This document shows positions 22,287 through 32,301 of a stretch of 64,000 bases of DNA, piece by piece (the stretch's first letter is position 1; every line of letters starts with the position of its first letter). The stretch lies in contig NZ_MLCQ01000018.1 of the NCBI RefSeq assembly GCF_001875725.1, positions 62,001 through 126,000 on the forward strand, given 5' to 3'. The position numbers and the translations under genes are program-made. The stretch comes from Corynebacterium sp. NML140438 (GTDB lineage Bacteria; Actinomycetota; Actinomycetes; Mycobacteriales; Mycobacteriaceae). The notes below the pieces were generated by a model. The model saw only the letters and a program-made list of their open reading frames with translations, was not told the DNA's origin and ran no database searches.

Positions 22287-22814
22287 TTACTCCTTTGTTC
22301 GTGGCGCGGGCTCGGGCCGCGGCCCGAGCAGATCGGGGTGTGCCTTGACATATTCGTCGTAGGCTTCTCGCGACATTAGTACTTTATTGCCGTCTTTGTT
22401 GATGATTTCGTATTTTCCGTCGGCGGCTTCTTGCGCTTGTGTAATCACGTCCGTGATACGGCCGCGGGATGCCTCGGCGAGTTCCGGCAGCATATTAAAG
22501 GTCACACCAGGCATTGCGTATGATTTTCCGTCCTGGGTTGTGGCCTTCGCCCGAGCCCCCTGAAATGCAATCCCCGACAAATCTGACCACGCGATGGTGA
22601 CGTTCGGTTTCACTACGTACCGCAGTGCGATGCCCTGTTCGCTGATTGTGGTTGAGGCAGTGAAAATCCAGAGCAGCCACGCGAGCGGAATGAGCAGCAG
22701 CCAACCCAGAATGAGCGGGGCCCAGGAAATACCGATCAGTGCGATGCCTGTCATCAGGACAAGCGCGATGACGTGTTGTTTGCTGGGGCGAAAAGTGGTG
22801 GACGAGTCAGTCAT
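22287..22814 (-). CDS. Membrane protein with bacterial PH domain
   Basis: A 175-residue protein with two hydrophobic helices at about 15-55 (the second rich in Leu and Trp), then a bacterial PH-like domain (SEQGIALRYVVKPNVTIAWSD) as in the mycobacterial CFP-6 family, and a hydrophilic tail. Function is unknown. The ATG at 22814 lies 7 bases after TAGCAT, a leaderless arrangement; earlier codons lie inside the promoter. It leads ilvD with a three-base gap, a neighbour relation also known in C. glutamicum. Confidence 0.75.
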   Translation of the reverse strand: MTDSSTTFRPSKQHVIALVLMTGIALIGISWAPLILGWLLLIPLAWLLWIFTASTTISEQGIALRYVVKPNVTIAWSDLSGIAFQGARAKATTQDGKSYAMPGVTFNMLPELAEASRGRITDVITQAQEAADGKYEIINKDGNKVLMSREAYDEYVKAHPDLLGPRPEPAPRTKE

Positions 22815-22837
22815 GCACGTTATGCTAGCCAATCCTC

Positions 22838-24268
22838 TTACTGCTGCGGGAGTTGCTCCTTATCGACGTCCGCTTCGCCCGTAACCGTTTCCTCCGTCAC
22901 CGTTGGCGTCGCCGTTGGTGTGGCGTGCTCGTGCGTGGTGGTTTCCGACGTCCATTCAGATGATTCGCTTGTAGTGGTTGTGGTTGTAGGTGTGGCCGAT
23001 TCGGTGGTCTCGGTGAACATCGGTTCGGTGGTGCTGGTGTCGAGCACGGGGCTTTCCTCATGGGGCGCCGGGGTAGGTGTGCTCGAGGTTATCGTCGGAC
23101 GGGCAGGCGGCGCCCAGACACCGGAGTTTGCGTTACTTTCCTCCGCAGGCTGCAGCATGAGACCACGAACAATGAGCAAAACGGCGAACCCTGCAAGGAG
23201 AAAAGCCGTGGAGAGCCGCATGATGCCACGGAATACGCGTGTTGGCTCCGGCATATCTTCATCAGCGTCGTTTGAATCGTCGATGGCGGCCGGATCCGGG
23301 ATCGGAGTGGCTGCGGGCAGTGCTTGCGGCTGTGTGGAAGCGGCGGGTATCCGCTCGGTGGTCGGTTGAGCGTTGAAGTGCTTCGTCGGCTGCTCCAGAC
23401 TTTGCACGAGCGCGCCCTCGAATGTGGTCGCAGCGCCGTACTCGTTCCAGAATTCGTCGAGGATTGCCATGCGAATCGCGCGCTCGACCATCCACTGCAT
23501 GAGTGGTTGGGTCCGAACCATCACGCGCATATCAATGGTCCATGAGCTTCCGACTGTGGCCGGGGCATTGACCGCTATTGCAGGCTGTACCACGACGTCG
23601 TCGATGGTGGCGTCGGCAATGTCGGGTTGGGCAAGCGCCCGCTGCACCGCGGTTTGGGTTCTTTGCAGCGCGTCTTCCGCAGACGTTGACCCCAGGAGGG
23701 GAACTGGAATGACGACGACCGCGCTTGACCAGTAGTTGGATTGGTTGATGCAGATTCTTGCTGTCGAATTCGGGATAGAGATAGTCGATTGCTCAATGGT
23801 GCGGATCTGGGTAGCACGCATGGTGATCTGGATGACATCGCCGGAAACATCGATGCCGTTGCCCTGGAACGCGACATAGTCGCCGACGCCGAACTGCTTT
23901 TCAGTGAGGATGAAAAACCCCGCAAGGAAATCCGCGATGATGTTCTGCGCACCAAAACCGATTGCTGCTGAAACGACCGTTGCGGGGATTGCGGCACCCG
24001 CGAGCGAGAATCCGAGTTGTTGGAGCGCGAAGACGAAAATCAAGAAGTAGGCAATCATCTGGGCGATGTAGACGCCTACGCCCACGATGGCTAAGCGACT
24101 TTTCGCCTCATCGGTTTCGCCGGACTCCTTGACTTGCCGCTCAGCGTGACGGTTCAAGAAACGTCCAGCTCGCGGTACTAAAAATGCGAGTGTGAGCAGG
24201 AGCGCGAGATTGATTCCTGTCTCAGCGAACCAGCGCCAAATCTGTTCGGCAATGTATGACAACGGCAT
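22838..24268 (-). CDS. mscCG: MscS-type mechanosensitive channel, MscCG-like glutamate exporter
   Basis: A 476-residue channel. Three N-terminal helices come first, then a TM3 pore region (AIPATVVSAAIGFGAQNIIADFLAG, near residues 85-110) and a beta-rich MscS domain to about 265. What sets MscCG apart is the long C-terminal extension with a fourth helix (LSTAFLLAGFAVLLIVRG, about 360-377) and a Thr/Ser/Glu-rich outer tail; this protein has all of that. In C. glutamicum, MscCG exports glutamate on membrane tension and lies in the same place between ilvD and ilvB. I chose the ATG at 24268, since the family begins there. Confidence 0.85.
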   Translation of the reverse strand: MPLSYIAEQIWRWFAETGINLALLLTLAFLVPRAGRFLNRHAERQVKESGETDEAKSRLAIVGVGVYIAQMIAYFLIFVFALQQLGFSLAGAAIPATVVSAAIGFGAQNIIADFLAGFFILTEKQFGVGDYVAFQGNGIDVSGDVIQITMRATQIRTIEQSTISIPNSTARICINQSNYWSSAVVVIPVPLLGSTSAEDALQRTQTAVQRALAQPDIADATIDDVVVQPAIAVNAPATVGSSWTIDMRVMVRTQPLMQWMVERAIRMAILDEFWNEYGAATTFEGALVQSLEQPTKHFNAQPTTERIPAASTQPQALPAATPIPDPAAIDDSNDADEDMPEPTRVFRGIMRLSTAFLLAGFAVLLIVRGLMLQPAEESNANSGVWAPPARPTITSSTPTPAPHEESPVLDTSTTEPMFTETTESATPTTTTTTSESSEWTSETTTHEHATPTATPTVTEETVTGEADVDKEQLPQQ

Positions 24269-24316
24269 AATTTTTGAATAATAATCCGAATCCCTCACAT
24301 TTCGCTGTGGAATGTG

Positions 24317-24322
24317 TATGAT
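24317..24322 (+). promoter_or_regulatory. -10 box of the ilvBNC leader
   Basis: TATGAT followed after seven bases by the leader-peptide ATG at 24330. No clear -35 is visible. The position implies a transcript that begins at or near the leader start codon. Confidence 0.6.
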
Positions 24323-24329
24323 TCAACTC

Positions 24330-24398
24330 ATGATCATTTCGCGCGTACTAGTCATTCTTATTCCGCCCGGCGCTTGCCGTAGCGGACTGCTTGCCTAG
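24330..24398 (+). CDS. ilvBNC leader peptide
   Basis: A 22-residue open frame ending in TAG at 24396-24398. It begins M-I-I-S-R and continues V-L-V-I-L-I, so 8 of the first 11 residues are Ile, Val or Leu (the end products of the pathway). In-frame ATGs at 24312 and 24318 would lengthen it, but the -10 box overlaps the second. It is translated without a ribosome binding site. Stalling on the Ile/Val/Leu codons would set the choice between the two downstream hairpins. It is too short to be found by ordinary gene calling. Confidence 0.75.
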   Translation: MIISRVLVILIPPGACRSGLLA

Positions 24399-24456
24399 AC
24401 AGTCGCGAACTCAAGCGCCCTCGACAGCCACACGGCTTGGTCGGGGGCTTTTGTTT
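24369..24456 (+). promoter_or_regulatory. Transcription attenuator of ilvBNC (antiterminator and terminator)
   Basis: The terminator hairpin runs from 24413 (AAGCGCCCTCGAC) to about 24451 and ends in TTTTGTTTT. GGCGCTTG at 24369-24376, inside the end of the leader peptide, is an exact 8-base complement of CAAGCGCC at 24412-24419, the 5' arm of the terminator. The two pairings exclude each other. A third helix, GACTG (24385-24389) with CAGTC (24400-24404), lies between and could be the pause structure. This is the classic layout of amino-acid attenuation; the mechanism is known for C. glutamicum ilvBNC. Confidence 0.75.
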
Positions 24457-24507
24457 TAGATCTGATTCGATGGTTGTTGTTAAAGAAACACTAAGGAGCT
24501 CGACATC

Positions 24508-26382
24508 GTGGTTGCTTCACACAAGCCCCCGACGAATGCATCGACGCAGCCTGGTGATGAGCGCACCGCGCCGCTCATCACCGGAGCCGACGCTGTCGTT
24601 CGCAGTCTTGAGGAGCTAGGTACCGAGATTGTCTTTGGCCTCCCCGGTGGCGCGGTGCTTCCTCTCTACGACGCACTCTTCGCAGCTGAGAAGCTGCGAC
24701 ATGTGCTGGTTCGCCATGAGCAAGGTGCAGGCCACGCCGCAGAAGGGTACGCGGTTGCTTCCGGAAAGGTAGGCGTGTGCATCGCCACTTCCGGGCCGGG
24801 GGCCACAAACCTTGTCACGCCGATCGGTGACGCATACCTGGACTCAGTTCCGATTGTCGCCATCACAGGGCAGGTAGGTTCGTCGATGATTGGAACGGAT
24901 GCGTTCCAGGAGGCGGATATTCGTGGCATCACCATGCCTATTACGAAACACAACATCATGGTCACGGACGTCAATGAGATTCCGAGCGTGCTTGCAACTG
25001 CGTTCCACATCGCGTCCAGTGGCCGCCCGGGGCCGGTGCTCGTGGACATCCCGAAGGATATCCAGGCGCAGCTCATGGAGTTCTCATGGCCGCCGAAACT
25101 GTTGGAAACCGGATACGTTCCGGCCGATGAGCCTCTCAACGAGCAGGTGGTGAAGGCTGCGGAGAGGATCTCGCAAGCGAAACGACCGGTGCTGTATATC
25201 GGTGGTGGCGTCGTTAAGTCGGCGGCGAATAAGGAACTGCTTGAGCTTGTGGAAGCGACGGGCATCCCGGTGGTGACCACATTGATGGCGCTGGGTGCCT
25301 TCCCGCAGGACCATCCATGCTACATGGGTATGCCGGGTATGCACGGCACTGTGCCAGCTGTGGGTGCGTTGCAAGAAGCCGACCTCTTGATTGCGATCGG
25401 TACACGCTTCGACGATCGCGTGACCGGCGATGTTGATACCTTCGCACCACATGCGGACACGATCCATGCGGATATCGATCCTGCTGAGATCGGGAAGATC
25501 CGTCCGGTTGATGTGCCAATCGTTGGTGATGCGAAGAAGGTGCTTGCCCACCTGACGGCGGCGTTTACTGGCTCGCCGAATGTTCCTGCTCCAAAAATGG
25601 ATGCCTGGTTGGAACGGCTCCAGAATCTCCAGGAGCGGTTCCCGCGTGGCTACGATAAGCAGGACGACGGGAAGCTTTCCCCGCAGTTCGTGATTGAGAC
25701 GTTGTCGAAGACCGTCGGTAAGGACGCCATTTACGTGTCAGGCGTTGGTCAGCATCAGATGTGGTCCGCACAGTTCCTAGACTTCGATAAGCCTCGTCAT
25801 TGGCTGAGCTCTGGTGGCGCGGGAACCATGGGCTACGCGGTGCCTGCAGCAGTGGGCGCGAAGGCCGCGATGCCGGACAAGGAAGTCTGGGCCGTTGATG
25901 GCGATGGCTGTTTCCAGATGACAAATCAGGAAATTACCACCGCAGCGATGGAAGGGCTGCCGATCAAGGTTTGCCTGATTAACAACGGCAACCTTGGGAT
26001 GGTCCGTCAGTGGCAAACGCTGTTTTATGAAGGTAACTACTCGCACACCAAGCTCGGCGGGGAAGATGCCTACGTCCCTGACTTCGTGAAGCTTTCTGAG
26101 TCGCTCGGAGCGCAAGCTATTCGCGTTACGAAGGAAGAGGACGTCGTCCCCGCGATTGAGTGGGCGCGTGGCATCAACGATCGGCCTGTTGTCGTCGAGT
26201 TCATCGTCGGCGAGGACGCGCAGGTGTGGCCGATGGTCGCCGCGGGTGCATCGAACTCGGACATGCAGTACGCACTCGGGATGCGGCCATTCTTCGACAT
26301 GGAGGAATCGGCGGCCGAGACCCCAGAGGCAATTCATGAAGTGTTGACGACACTCGAAGATGAGACAGAGGGAGCGAACTAA
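24508..26382 (+). CDS. ilvB: Acetolactate (acetohydroxyacid) synthase large subunit IlvB
   Basis: A 624-residue thiamine-diphosphate enzyme that condenses pyruvate with pyruvate or 2-ketobutyrate, the first common step of branched-chain amino acid synthesis. The catalytic Glu71 is in [14 protein letters not shown], the FAD-binding region is central (about 200-350), and the thiamine site VDGDGCFQM...NN is near 470-500. GTG at 24508 has AAGGAG nine bases before it. The N-terminal 25 residues are extra relative to many homologues. First gene of ilvBNC. Confidence 0.95.
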   Translation: MVASHKPPTNASTQPGDERTAPLITGADAVVRSLEELGTEIVFGLPGGAVLPLYDALFAAEKLRHVLVRHEQGAGHAAEGYAVASGKVGVCIATSGPGATNLVTPIGDAYLDSVPIVAITGQVGSSMIGTDAFQEADIRGITMPITKHNIMVTDVNEIPSVLATAFHIASSGRPGPVLVDIPKDIQAQLMEFSWPPKLLETGYVPADEPLNEQVVKAAERISQAKRPVLYIGGGVVKSAANKELLELVEATGIPVVTTLMALGAFPQDHPCYMGMPGMHGTVPAVGALQEADLLIAIGTRFDDRVTGDVDTFAPHADTIHADIDPAEIGKIRPVDVPIVGDAKKVLAHLTAAFTGSPNVPAPKMDAWLERLQNLQERFPRGYDKQDDGKLSPQFVIETLSKTVGKDAIYVSGVGQHQMWSAQFLDFDKPRHWLSSGGAGTMGYAVPAAVGAKAAMPDKEVWAVDGDGCFQMTNQEITTAAMEGLPIKVCLINNGNLGMVRQWQTLFYEGNYSHTKLGGEDAYVPDFVKLSESLGAQAIRVTKEEDVVPAIEWARGINDRPVVVEFIVGEDAQVWPMVAAGASNSDMQYALGMRPFFDMEESAAETPEAIHEVLTTLEDETEGAN

Positions 26383-26383
26383 G

Positions 26384-26902
26384 ATGGCACCAGTGCAAAC
26401 AATTACCCGGCACAGGTTGTCGGTGCTTGTGCAAGATGTCGATGGCATCATCACGCGCGTATCCGCTCTGTTTACGCGCCGTGGCTACAACATGGTCTCA
26501 CTTGTGTCTGCGAGCACAGAGACGGAAGGTATCAACCGCCTGACCATTGTCGTTGACGCCACTGAGCATTCGGTTGGGCAGATTCAGAAGCAGCTCAACA
26601 AGCTCGTCCAAGTGGTGAAAGTCCAGAGGCTTGACGACGACGCCACGGTCGCCCGATCGATGATGCTGGTCAAGGTGAGCGCAGACAACGGCAACAGGCC
26701 CCAGGTCGTGGATGCCGCCAATATTTTCCGCGCTCGCGTCGTCGACGTCTCACCCGAATCCCTCGTGATTGAGGCGACGGGTACGCCGGCGAAGCTCCGG
26801 GCACTGCTCGACGTGCTTGAGCCGTTCGGAATTCGCGAACTGGCGAGTTCCGGTGACGTCGCGCTTTCACGCGGCGCCGAAACAATGGCATCGCAATCCT
26901 AA
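26384..26902 (+). CDS. ilvN: Acetolactate synthase regulatory subunit IlvN
   Basis: A 172-residue small subunit that activates IlvB and gives feedback inhibition by valine, isoleucine and leucine. The N-terminal ACT domain is LSVLVQDVDGIITRVSALFTRRG followed by NMVSLVSAS; the second, ALS_ss_C domain, ends with SSGDVALSRG. The ATG at 26384 is one base after the ilvB stop, with GAGGGAG upstream. Confidence 0.95.
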   Translation: MAPVQTITRHRLSVLVQDVDGIITRVSALFTRRGYNMVSLVSASTETEGINRLTIVVDATEHSVGQIQKQLNKLVQVVKVQRLDDDATVARSMMLVKVSADNGNRPQVVDAANIFRARVVDVSPESLVIEATGTPAKLRALLDVLEPFGIRELASSGDVALSRGAETMASQS

Positions 26903-27976
<1,074 letters not shown>

Positions 27977-27989
27977 GATCCCGTAGATG

Positions 27990-28032
27990 AAAAAACTGGG
28001 AGGGACCTGCAGAAGGTTCCTCCCAGTTTTTC
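27990..28032. terminator. Bidirectional terminator after ilvC
   Basis: AAAAACTGGGAGG and its complement CCTCCCAGTTTTT form a stem of about 13 bp plus an inner ACC/GGT, with A-run on one side and T-run on the other, so it can stop both ilvBNC and the convergent gene. Confidence 0.85.
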
Positions 28033-28041
28033 GGTTCTGGG

Positions 28042-28446
28042 TTATTGCGCCGGTGTTGCCTCGGACTCAGGCGATTCACTGATGATGTCGTTGAGATTTA
28101 CTGTCGTAGTGATTTCTTCCTGCGCCGTCGGCTCTGCGCCCTCCGAGCTTGGCGGAGTTGCAGGCTCAACCGTTTCCGTGGTGTCTTCGGTCATCGTGGT
28201 GGTGACGTCAACGGTTTCGGTCGCCGTAACACTCGGGGTGGTGTTGTTGAATTCTTCTTCAGTCTGGCCACCTTCGAACAGCGACCAGAGCAGCCAGGCG
28301 AGAATGAGGAAAACAACGATACCGAGGAGCCATTTCCACCAGCTACCGTTGCTTGGTGTTGGCTCGGATGGGGCAGGGAGGTGGCGTCGCTCCTCCGGAA
28401 TCTCGAGTGGGGGATTGTTCGGGGTTTCGTGCGGTTGCTGAGTCAC
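28042..28446 (-). CDS. Single-pass membrane protein of unknown function
   Basis: A 134-residue protein with a proline-rich cytoplasmic N-terminus (1-35), one transmembrane helix rich in Trp and Leu (about 36-58), and an outer tail full of Thr, Glu and Ser. The layout and tail composition resemble the C-terminal extension of the nearby MscS-type channel, though that may be convergent composition. The start is GTG at 28446 with AAAGGAA seven bases upstream. No domain is recognised. It probably resides in the cytoplasmic membrane with its tail facing the cell wall. Confidence 0.65.
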   Translation of the reverse strand: MTQQPHETPNNPPLEIPEERRHLPAPSEPTPSNGSWWKWLLGIVVFLILAWLLWSLFEGGQTEEEFNNTTPSVTATETVDVTTTMTEDTTETVEPATPPSSEGAEPTAQEEITTTVNLNDIISESPESEATPAQ

Positions 28447-28545
28447 GTGATTCCTTTCTTTTTCGTCAAGGCTAGCAAATAATGTTTTGGTTGCTTCCGA
28501 TGCTGTCCGCTTGGCCGATATTCAAACGTGAACTAGAATCACGGC

Positions 28546-29460
28546 ATGTTGCATAGCCACGAACACGCCCACGCCCACGATCACGACCATGATCATGTAG
28601 GCGATGCGCCGTTACACGCCCTGCTGATTGCGTTGGGAGTTACCAGTGTAGTTTTCTTCGCGGAGCTCATTGGAGGCTGGCTTACCGGCTCGATGGCGCT
28701 GATGGCAGACGCTATGCACATGCTGTCGGACGCAGCGGGACTGATCATCGCGGTGATCGCTGTGGTGATAGGTAAGCGTGCTGCTTCTGTCAATGCCACC
28801 TACGGTTACCGTCGTGTTGAAGTGCTTGCGGCTGCGGTAAACGCGCTGACGGTGCTGCTTATTTCTATCTGGATCGTGGTGCAAGCAATTCGGCGTATCT
28901 CCACGCCTACTGAAATCGACACGGGCCCGATGATGGTTATCGCCGTGATAGGCCTTGTGGCGAACGCAATTTCAGCTTGGGTGCTGCATAGTCAGCGAGA
29001 AAACTCCGTCAACGTCGAGGGGGCGTTTTTACACGTGTTGGTGGATATGCTTGGTTCGGTGGCGGTGCTCGTTGCTGGTGCGGTAATTGCGTTGACGGGC
29101 AGCCAGCTGCCGGATGTTATTGCTTCCTTCCTCATTGCGGCGTTGGTGTTGCCGCGCGCGTGGTCGCTGCTACGCCACTCACTGCAGGTGCTGCTGGAGC
29201 AGGTCCCTCCTGGGTTCGATGTGGAGAGTGTCGAACCAGCACTGCGTGCTATCGATGGCGTGGTGGATATCCACGATTTGCACTTGTGGTCGCTTGATGG
29301 GGTGTCCGTCCTAGCGACTGTCCATGTGGTGAAGCACCCTGGGCAGAAAGCATCACGCATACTTGACAGTGCACAAAAAGTGCTGCGTGAGCTGGGTATT
29401 GAGCATTCCACGATCCAGGTTGAACTGCCCGAGCATCGCGGCCACGAGAATGTTTGTTAA
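28546..29460 (+). CDS. Cation diffusion facilitator (zinc efflux type)
   Basis: A 304-residue CDF transporter with six predicted helices. The N-terminus (3-17) is a His/Asp-rich metal-binding run. Two intramembrane H-x3-D sites, MHMLSD in helix 2 and LHVLVD in helix 5, form the HD-HD site that goes with zinc selectivity. The C-terminal cytoplasmic domain contains DIHDLHLWSLDG. It would export Zn2+ in exchange for protons. The ATG at 28546 is 6 bases after TAGAAT, a leaderless start. No zinc-regulator site was identified. Confidence 0.9.
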   Translation: MLHSHEHAHAHDHDHDHVGDAPLHALLIALGVTSVVFFAELIGGWLTGSMALMADAMHMLSDAAGLIIAVIAVVIGKRAASVNATYGYRRVEVLAAAVNALTVLLISIWIVVQAIRRISTPTEIDTGPMMVIAVIGLVANAISAWVLHSQRENSVNVEGAFLHVLVDMLGSVAVLVAGAVIALTGSQLPDVIASFLIAALVLPRAWSLLRHSLQVLLEQVPPGFDVESVEPALRAIDGVVDIHDLHLWSLDGVSVLATVHVVKHPGQKASRILDSAQKVLRELGIEHSTIQVELPEHRGHENVC

Positions 29461-29481
29461 TTCTGTTCTAAAGTATGACTT

Positions 29482-31365
29482 ATGGGTTTTACTACACCAA
29501 GCTATTCACTCAAGGACCTCTTCGCGCGAGCTGAGCGTGGAGAGCTTCAGCTTCCCGATTTTCAGCGCGAATACATCTGGGACGTCGACCGCATTCGTAC
29601 CCTGGTCACCTCGGTCTTGCGCGGCTATCCAATCGGTTCGTTCCTCGCATTGGACACCCGTGGTACGCCGATGCGCTTCCGTCCACGCCCGCTCGAAGGA
29701 CTTGAGCTCAGCGTCAGGGAACCACACCCAGGGTTGTTGCTTCTCGACGGCCAGCAGCGCCTGACATCGCTGTACCACGCCTTTAAGGGCGACGGCATTG
29801 TCCCGACAGTAGACTTCCTCGGTCGCCGCATTCACCGTCGGTTCTTTGTGGATGTGCGTACTGCTGTTTCTGCCGACCCAATGCCGGTAGAGGCGGTCTT
29901 CGCTGTCGACGAAGAAGGCCAAATTCGTTCGCACTTCGGCCCAGATATTCCGGAAGGTATTCGGAGCCGTGAAGACATGCTGAAGCACGGGGTCGTGCCT
30001 GTGTCGCTGCTGCTCTGGAAAGAGGGCAATGATTTGCTGCTCGACATGGCAGCCGATGCCGAAGACCACGAAATGCGCGCAGCAGTCAAGCAGTTCCTGA
30101 ACGAAGTTATGCGCTGGATGCCGGCTTACGACGTTCCAGTGATCCGCATTGACCGGGAAACCTCGCAGATCGGCGTTGGGCAAATTTTTGCACACGCGAA
30201 CTCCGCTGGTGTTCAGATGGACGTCTTCGAGCTGTTGACGGCCATGTTCGCCACGCAGGATCCAGATTTCCTGCTTGCTGAGCATTGGCGGGGCGTCGAA
30301 AAGCAGTTGCGCGAGTACCCAGCCTTGGATGACATCGGGCGCATCGAGTTCCTCCGTGCAATGTCGCTCCTGTTGACCAGCCGTCATGGGCATGCAGTCG
30401 GTCACCGCGGCGATATTCTGAACCTCTCGCTCAACGACTATCGCCAGCATGCGCAGGAAATGGCGGATGCGTTCAAGGCAGCGGCCGAGTTTATGGCTGA
30501 GCGCTGCATCTTGAGCGTGGACCAGGTTCCGTACACCTCCCAGATCGTTCCACTGGCTACTATCTTGGCGCGTCTGGCGGAGCACCCACAGTGGGACCAC
30601 AGCCAGGAGTCGAAGGACCGTCTCAACCGCTGGTACTGGTCGGGTGTCTTCGGCGAGCTCTACGGCGCGCACGCCCCGACTATCCGTGCGGGTCTTGACG
30701 TTACCGAGGTCACCCCGTGGGTGTTGCAGGAGACCGACGCGACGCCGCGTACGGTGTCGGACGCGACGTTTGCGGAATCTCGTCTGCTTACCGCGACAGA
30801 GGAAAGCGGTGTCTACCGTGGTTTGTACGCATTGTTGATGGCGCGTGGTGCCCTCGACTGGAGGACGGGGAAGCCGTTCAACCGTGAGACGTTCGCGGAG
30901 CTTCAGCCATACTTCAACACCGTGTTCCCGCCTGCGTTCTGTGACGATATCGGCGCCGACCCAGTTGTGGCGCAGTCAGTACTGAACCGCACGCCGATGG
31001 GCAAGCGCACGGACGTGCTTATTGAGGATAATCAGCCGAAGCGCTACATTCCGCGACTGCAGTCGAAGTCGCTGATGGATGACGACGAGTTTGATGAAGT
31101 CCTCGAAGGCCACGAGATGACGCCGATCTACCTGCTGAATTCGCAGTGGACGGAGTTCTTGGCAGACCGTCGTGAGCGCTTCGTTGGCATCGTTGAGTAT
31201 GCACTGGATAAAGCAGTGATCCGCGATATCGATGGCAAACTAGAGTCTGAGGTTGACTTCTCCGAAGAACTCGAGTCTGAAGCAGAGCCTGTCCCAGTTT
31301 CCGAGGAACCTGAGGTTGAAGAGCCCGAGGTAGAGCAGGAAGAGCCGGAAGGCGAAGAGGATTAA
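29482..31365 (+). CDS. DUF262 (GmrSD-type N-terminal) domain protein
   Basis: A 627-residue protein. The N-terminal DUF262 fold shows its two marks, LPDFQREYIWD (24-34) and LLLDGQQRLTSLY (86-98); this ParB/Srx-like fold occurs in GmrSD and related DNA-modification-dependent restriction enzymes, where it binds or hydrolyses nucleotides. The partner HNH domain (DUF1524, with His-x-x-P) is not evident. The middle is helical, with a possible second barrel around 500-560. The last 45 residues are almost all Glu, Pro and Val. ATG at 29482 lies 7 bases after TAAAGT. Role unknown: defence or chromosome-linked function are possible. Confidence 0.75.
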   Translation: MGFTTPSYSLKDLFARAERGELQLPDFQREYIWDVDRIRTLVTSVLRGYPIGSFLALDTRGTPMRFRPRPLEGLELSVREPHPGLLLLDGQQRLTSLYHAFKGDGIVPTVDFLGRRIHRRFFVDVRTAVSADPMPVEAVFAVDEEGQIRSHFGPDIPEGIRSREDMLKHGVVPVSLLLWKEGNDLLLDMAADAEDHEMRAAVKQFLNEVMRWMPAYDVPVIRIDRETSQIGVGQIFAHANSAGVQMDVFELLTAMFATQDPDFLLAEHWRGVEKQLREYPALDDIGRIEFLRAMSLLLTSRHGHAVGHRGDILNLSLNDYRQHAQEMADAFKAAAEFMAERCILSVDQVPYTSQIVPLATILARLAEHPQWDHSQESKDRLNRWYWSGVFGELYGAHAPTIRAGLDVTEVTPWVLQETDATPRTVSDATFAESRLLTATEESGVYRGLYALLMARGALDWRTGKPFNRETFAELQPYFNTVFPPAFCDDIGADPVVAQSVLNRTPMGKRTDVLIEDNQPKRYIPRLQSKSLMDDDEFDEVLEGHEMTPIYLLNSQWTEFLADRRERFVGIVEYALDKAVIRDIDGKLESEVDFSEELESEAEPVPVSEEPEVEEPEVEQEEPEGEED

Positions 31366-31399
31366 CTACGGACGAGTAAAGCAGCGTTGCCTCGCAGTA

Positions 31400-32245
31400 T
31401 TGTGCGCGGCGACGCTGCTTGCTGCTTGCTCGCCAGAGCAACAACTGGGGCCGCTGGGGGAGGCCCGGAAGGTGAATCAATCGCGCCACGTGTCCGCGAT
31501 GTTTGAGCAGCATCCGGTGGTGTTAGCGGATCGCACTGGCATTGCATCGCTGCAGCATTTCTTCCGTGCTTCGGAAACACTGGTGGTGTCGGACACGTCG
31601 GTGGAAGCGCAGCTGCGAGCCGCCTCGATTGCTGTTGTGGCACACGCCCCGATGCTGGTCTACGACCCAGATCGTCATAATGAGATCCTGCAGGAAACCG
31701 AGCGCTTGCACACTTACACGGTGCTCACGGTCGGAGACGTGCCGCTGGCGCAAACCACTGGACGGATGCGTGTGTACCGCGACCCGGGTGGGCGGGGTGC
31801 TTTGGGGCCGATGACATCGCTCATGTTTGAGGAACGGTTGATTTCTTCGCCAGGGTCTGCTGCGCGGGAGGTGGCGAAGTTGCGCTCGCGCGAGCCTACA
31901 TGGCTGCGTGCAGCGTGGGCAGACCCCGTGGTCATGAAGGGGGCCCAGGCAAAACCGTTCCCGATTCTCTCGCGGAGGGATGCTGATATGGCACCGCTCG
32001 TTGTGGCGACGTCGAATACTTCGATTGCGGCGATTGCGAATGCTCGCAGTTTCGGGGCCAAGGTCGTTGTTGTGGATGAGCCGGACCCGAGGGCATCCTT
32101 TGATACGCTGTTCGCCCTTGCTGGGCTTGCGAATGGTCCGCTCGTCGCACTTGGCACGGATTTCGGGACTAGCGACGAGTTATCGCGCAGGATTTCCCAA
32201 GCGGAAGAAAAGTATGAAGCTAACCGCAGGACAACCCGTAGTTGA
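31400..32245 (+). CDS. Lipoprotein, diverged paralogue of the gene at 35036
   Basis: About 281 residues from the TTG at 31400. LLAACS is a lipobox, so it should be anchored outside the membrane. Two stretches match the protein encoded at 35036: VVVSD-like start of a cell-wall-binding-repeat-2-like domain, and PLVVATSNTSIAAIANARSFGAK with the later DPRASFD and GTDFGTSDE. It lacks the paralogue's 240-residue C-terminal domain. The start is doubtful: the TTG leaves a signal peptide with no positive charge, while the open frame upstream encodes KQRCLAVLC. The only start-like codon there is ATT at 31361, overlapping the DUF262 stop. Confidence 0.65.
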   Translation: MCAATLLAACSPEQQLGPLGEARKVNQSRHVSAMFEQHPVVLADRTGIASLQHFFRASETLVVSDTSVEAQLRAASIAVVAHAPMLVYDPDRHNEILQETERLHTYTVLTVGDVPLAQTTGRMRVYRDPGGRGALGPMTSLMFEERLISSPGSAAREVAKLRSREPTWLRAAWADPVVMKGAQAKPFPILSRRDADMAPLVVATSNTSIAAIANARSFGAKVVVVDEPDPRASFDTLFALAGLANGPLVALGTDFGTSDELSRRISQAEEKYEANRRTTRS

Positions 32246-32301
32246 CCGATTAAGGTGTTCGGGGTACCCACACTATTTGATTCTCAGGAGACCCCATTCT
32301 T

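Noticed and set aside
22973..23060. Short repeats in the 3' end of the channel gene as a possible CRISPR or tandem array
   Set aside because: They are Thr/Ser/Glu codon repeats of the low-complexity outer tail, with no regular spacer pattern.
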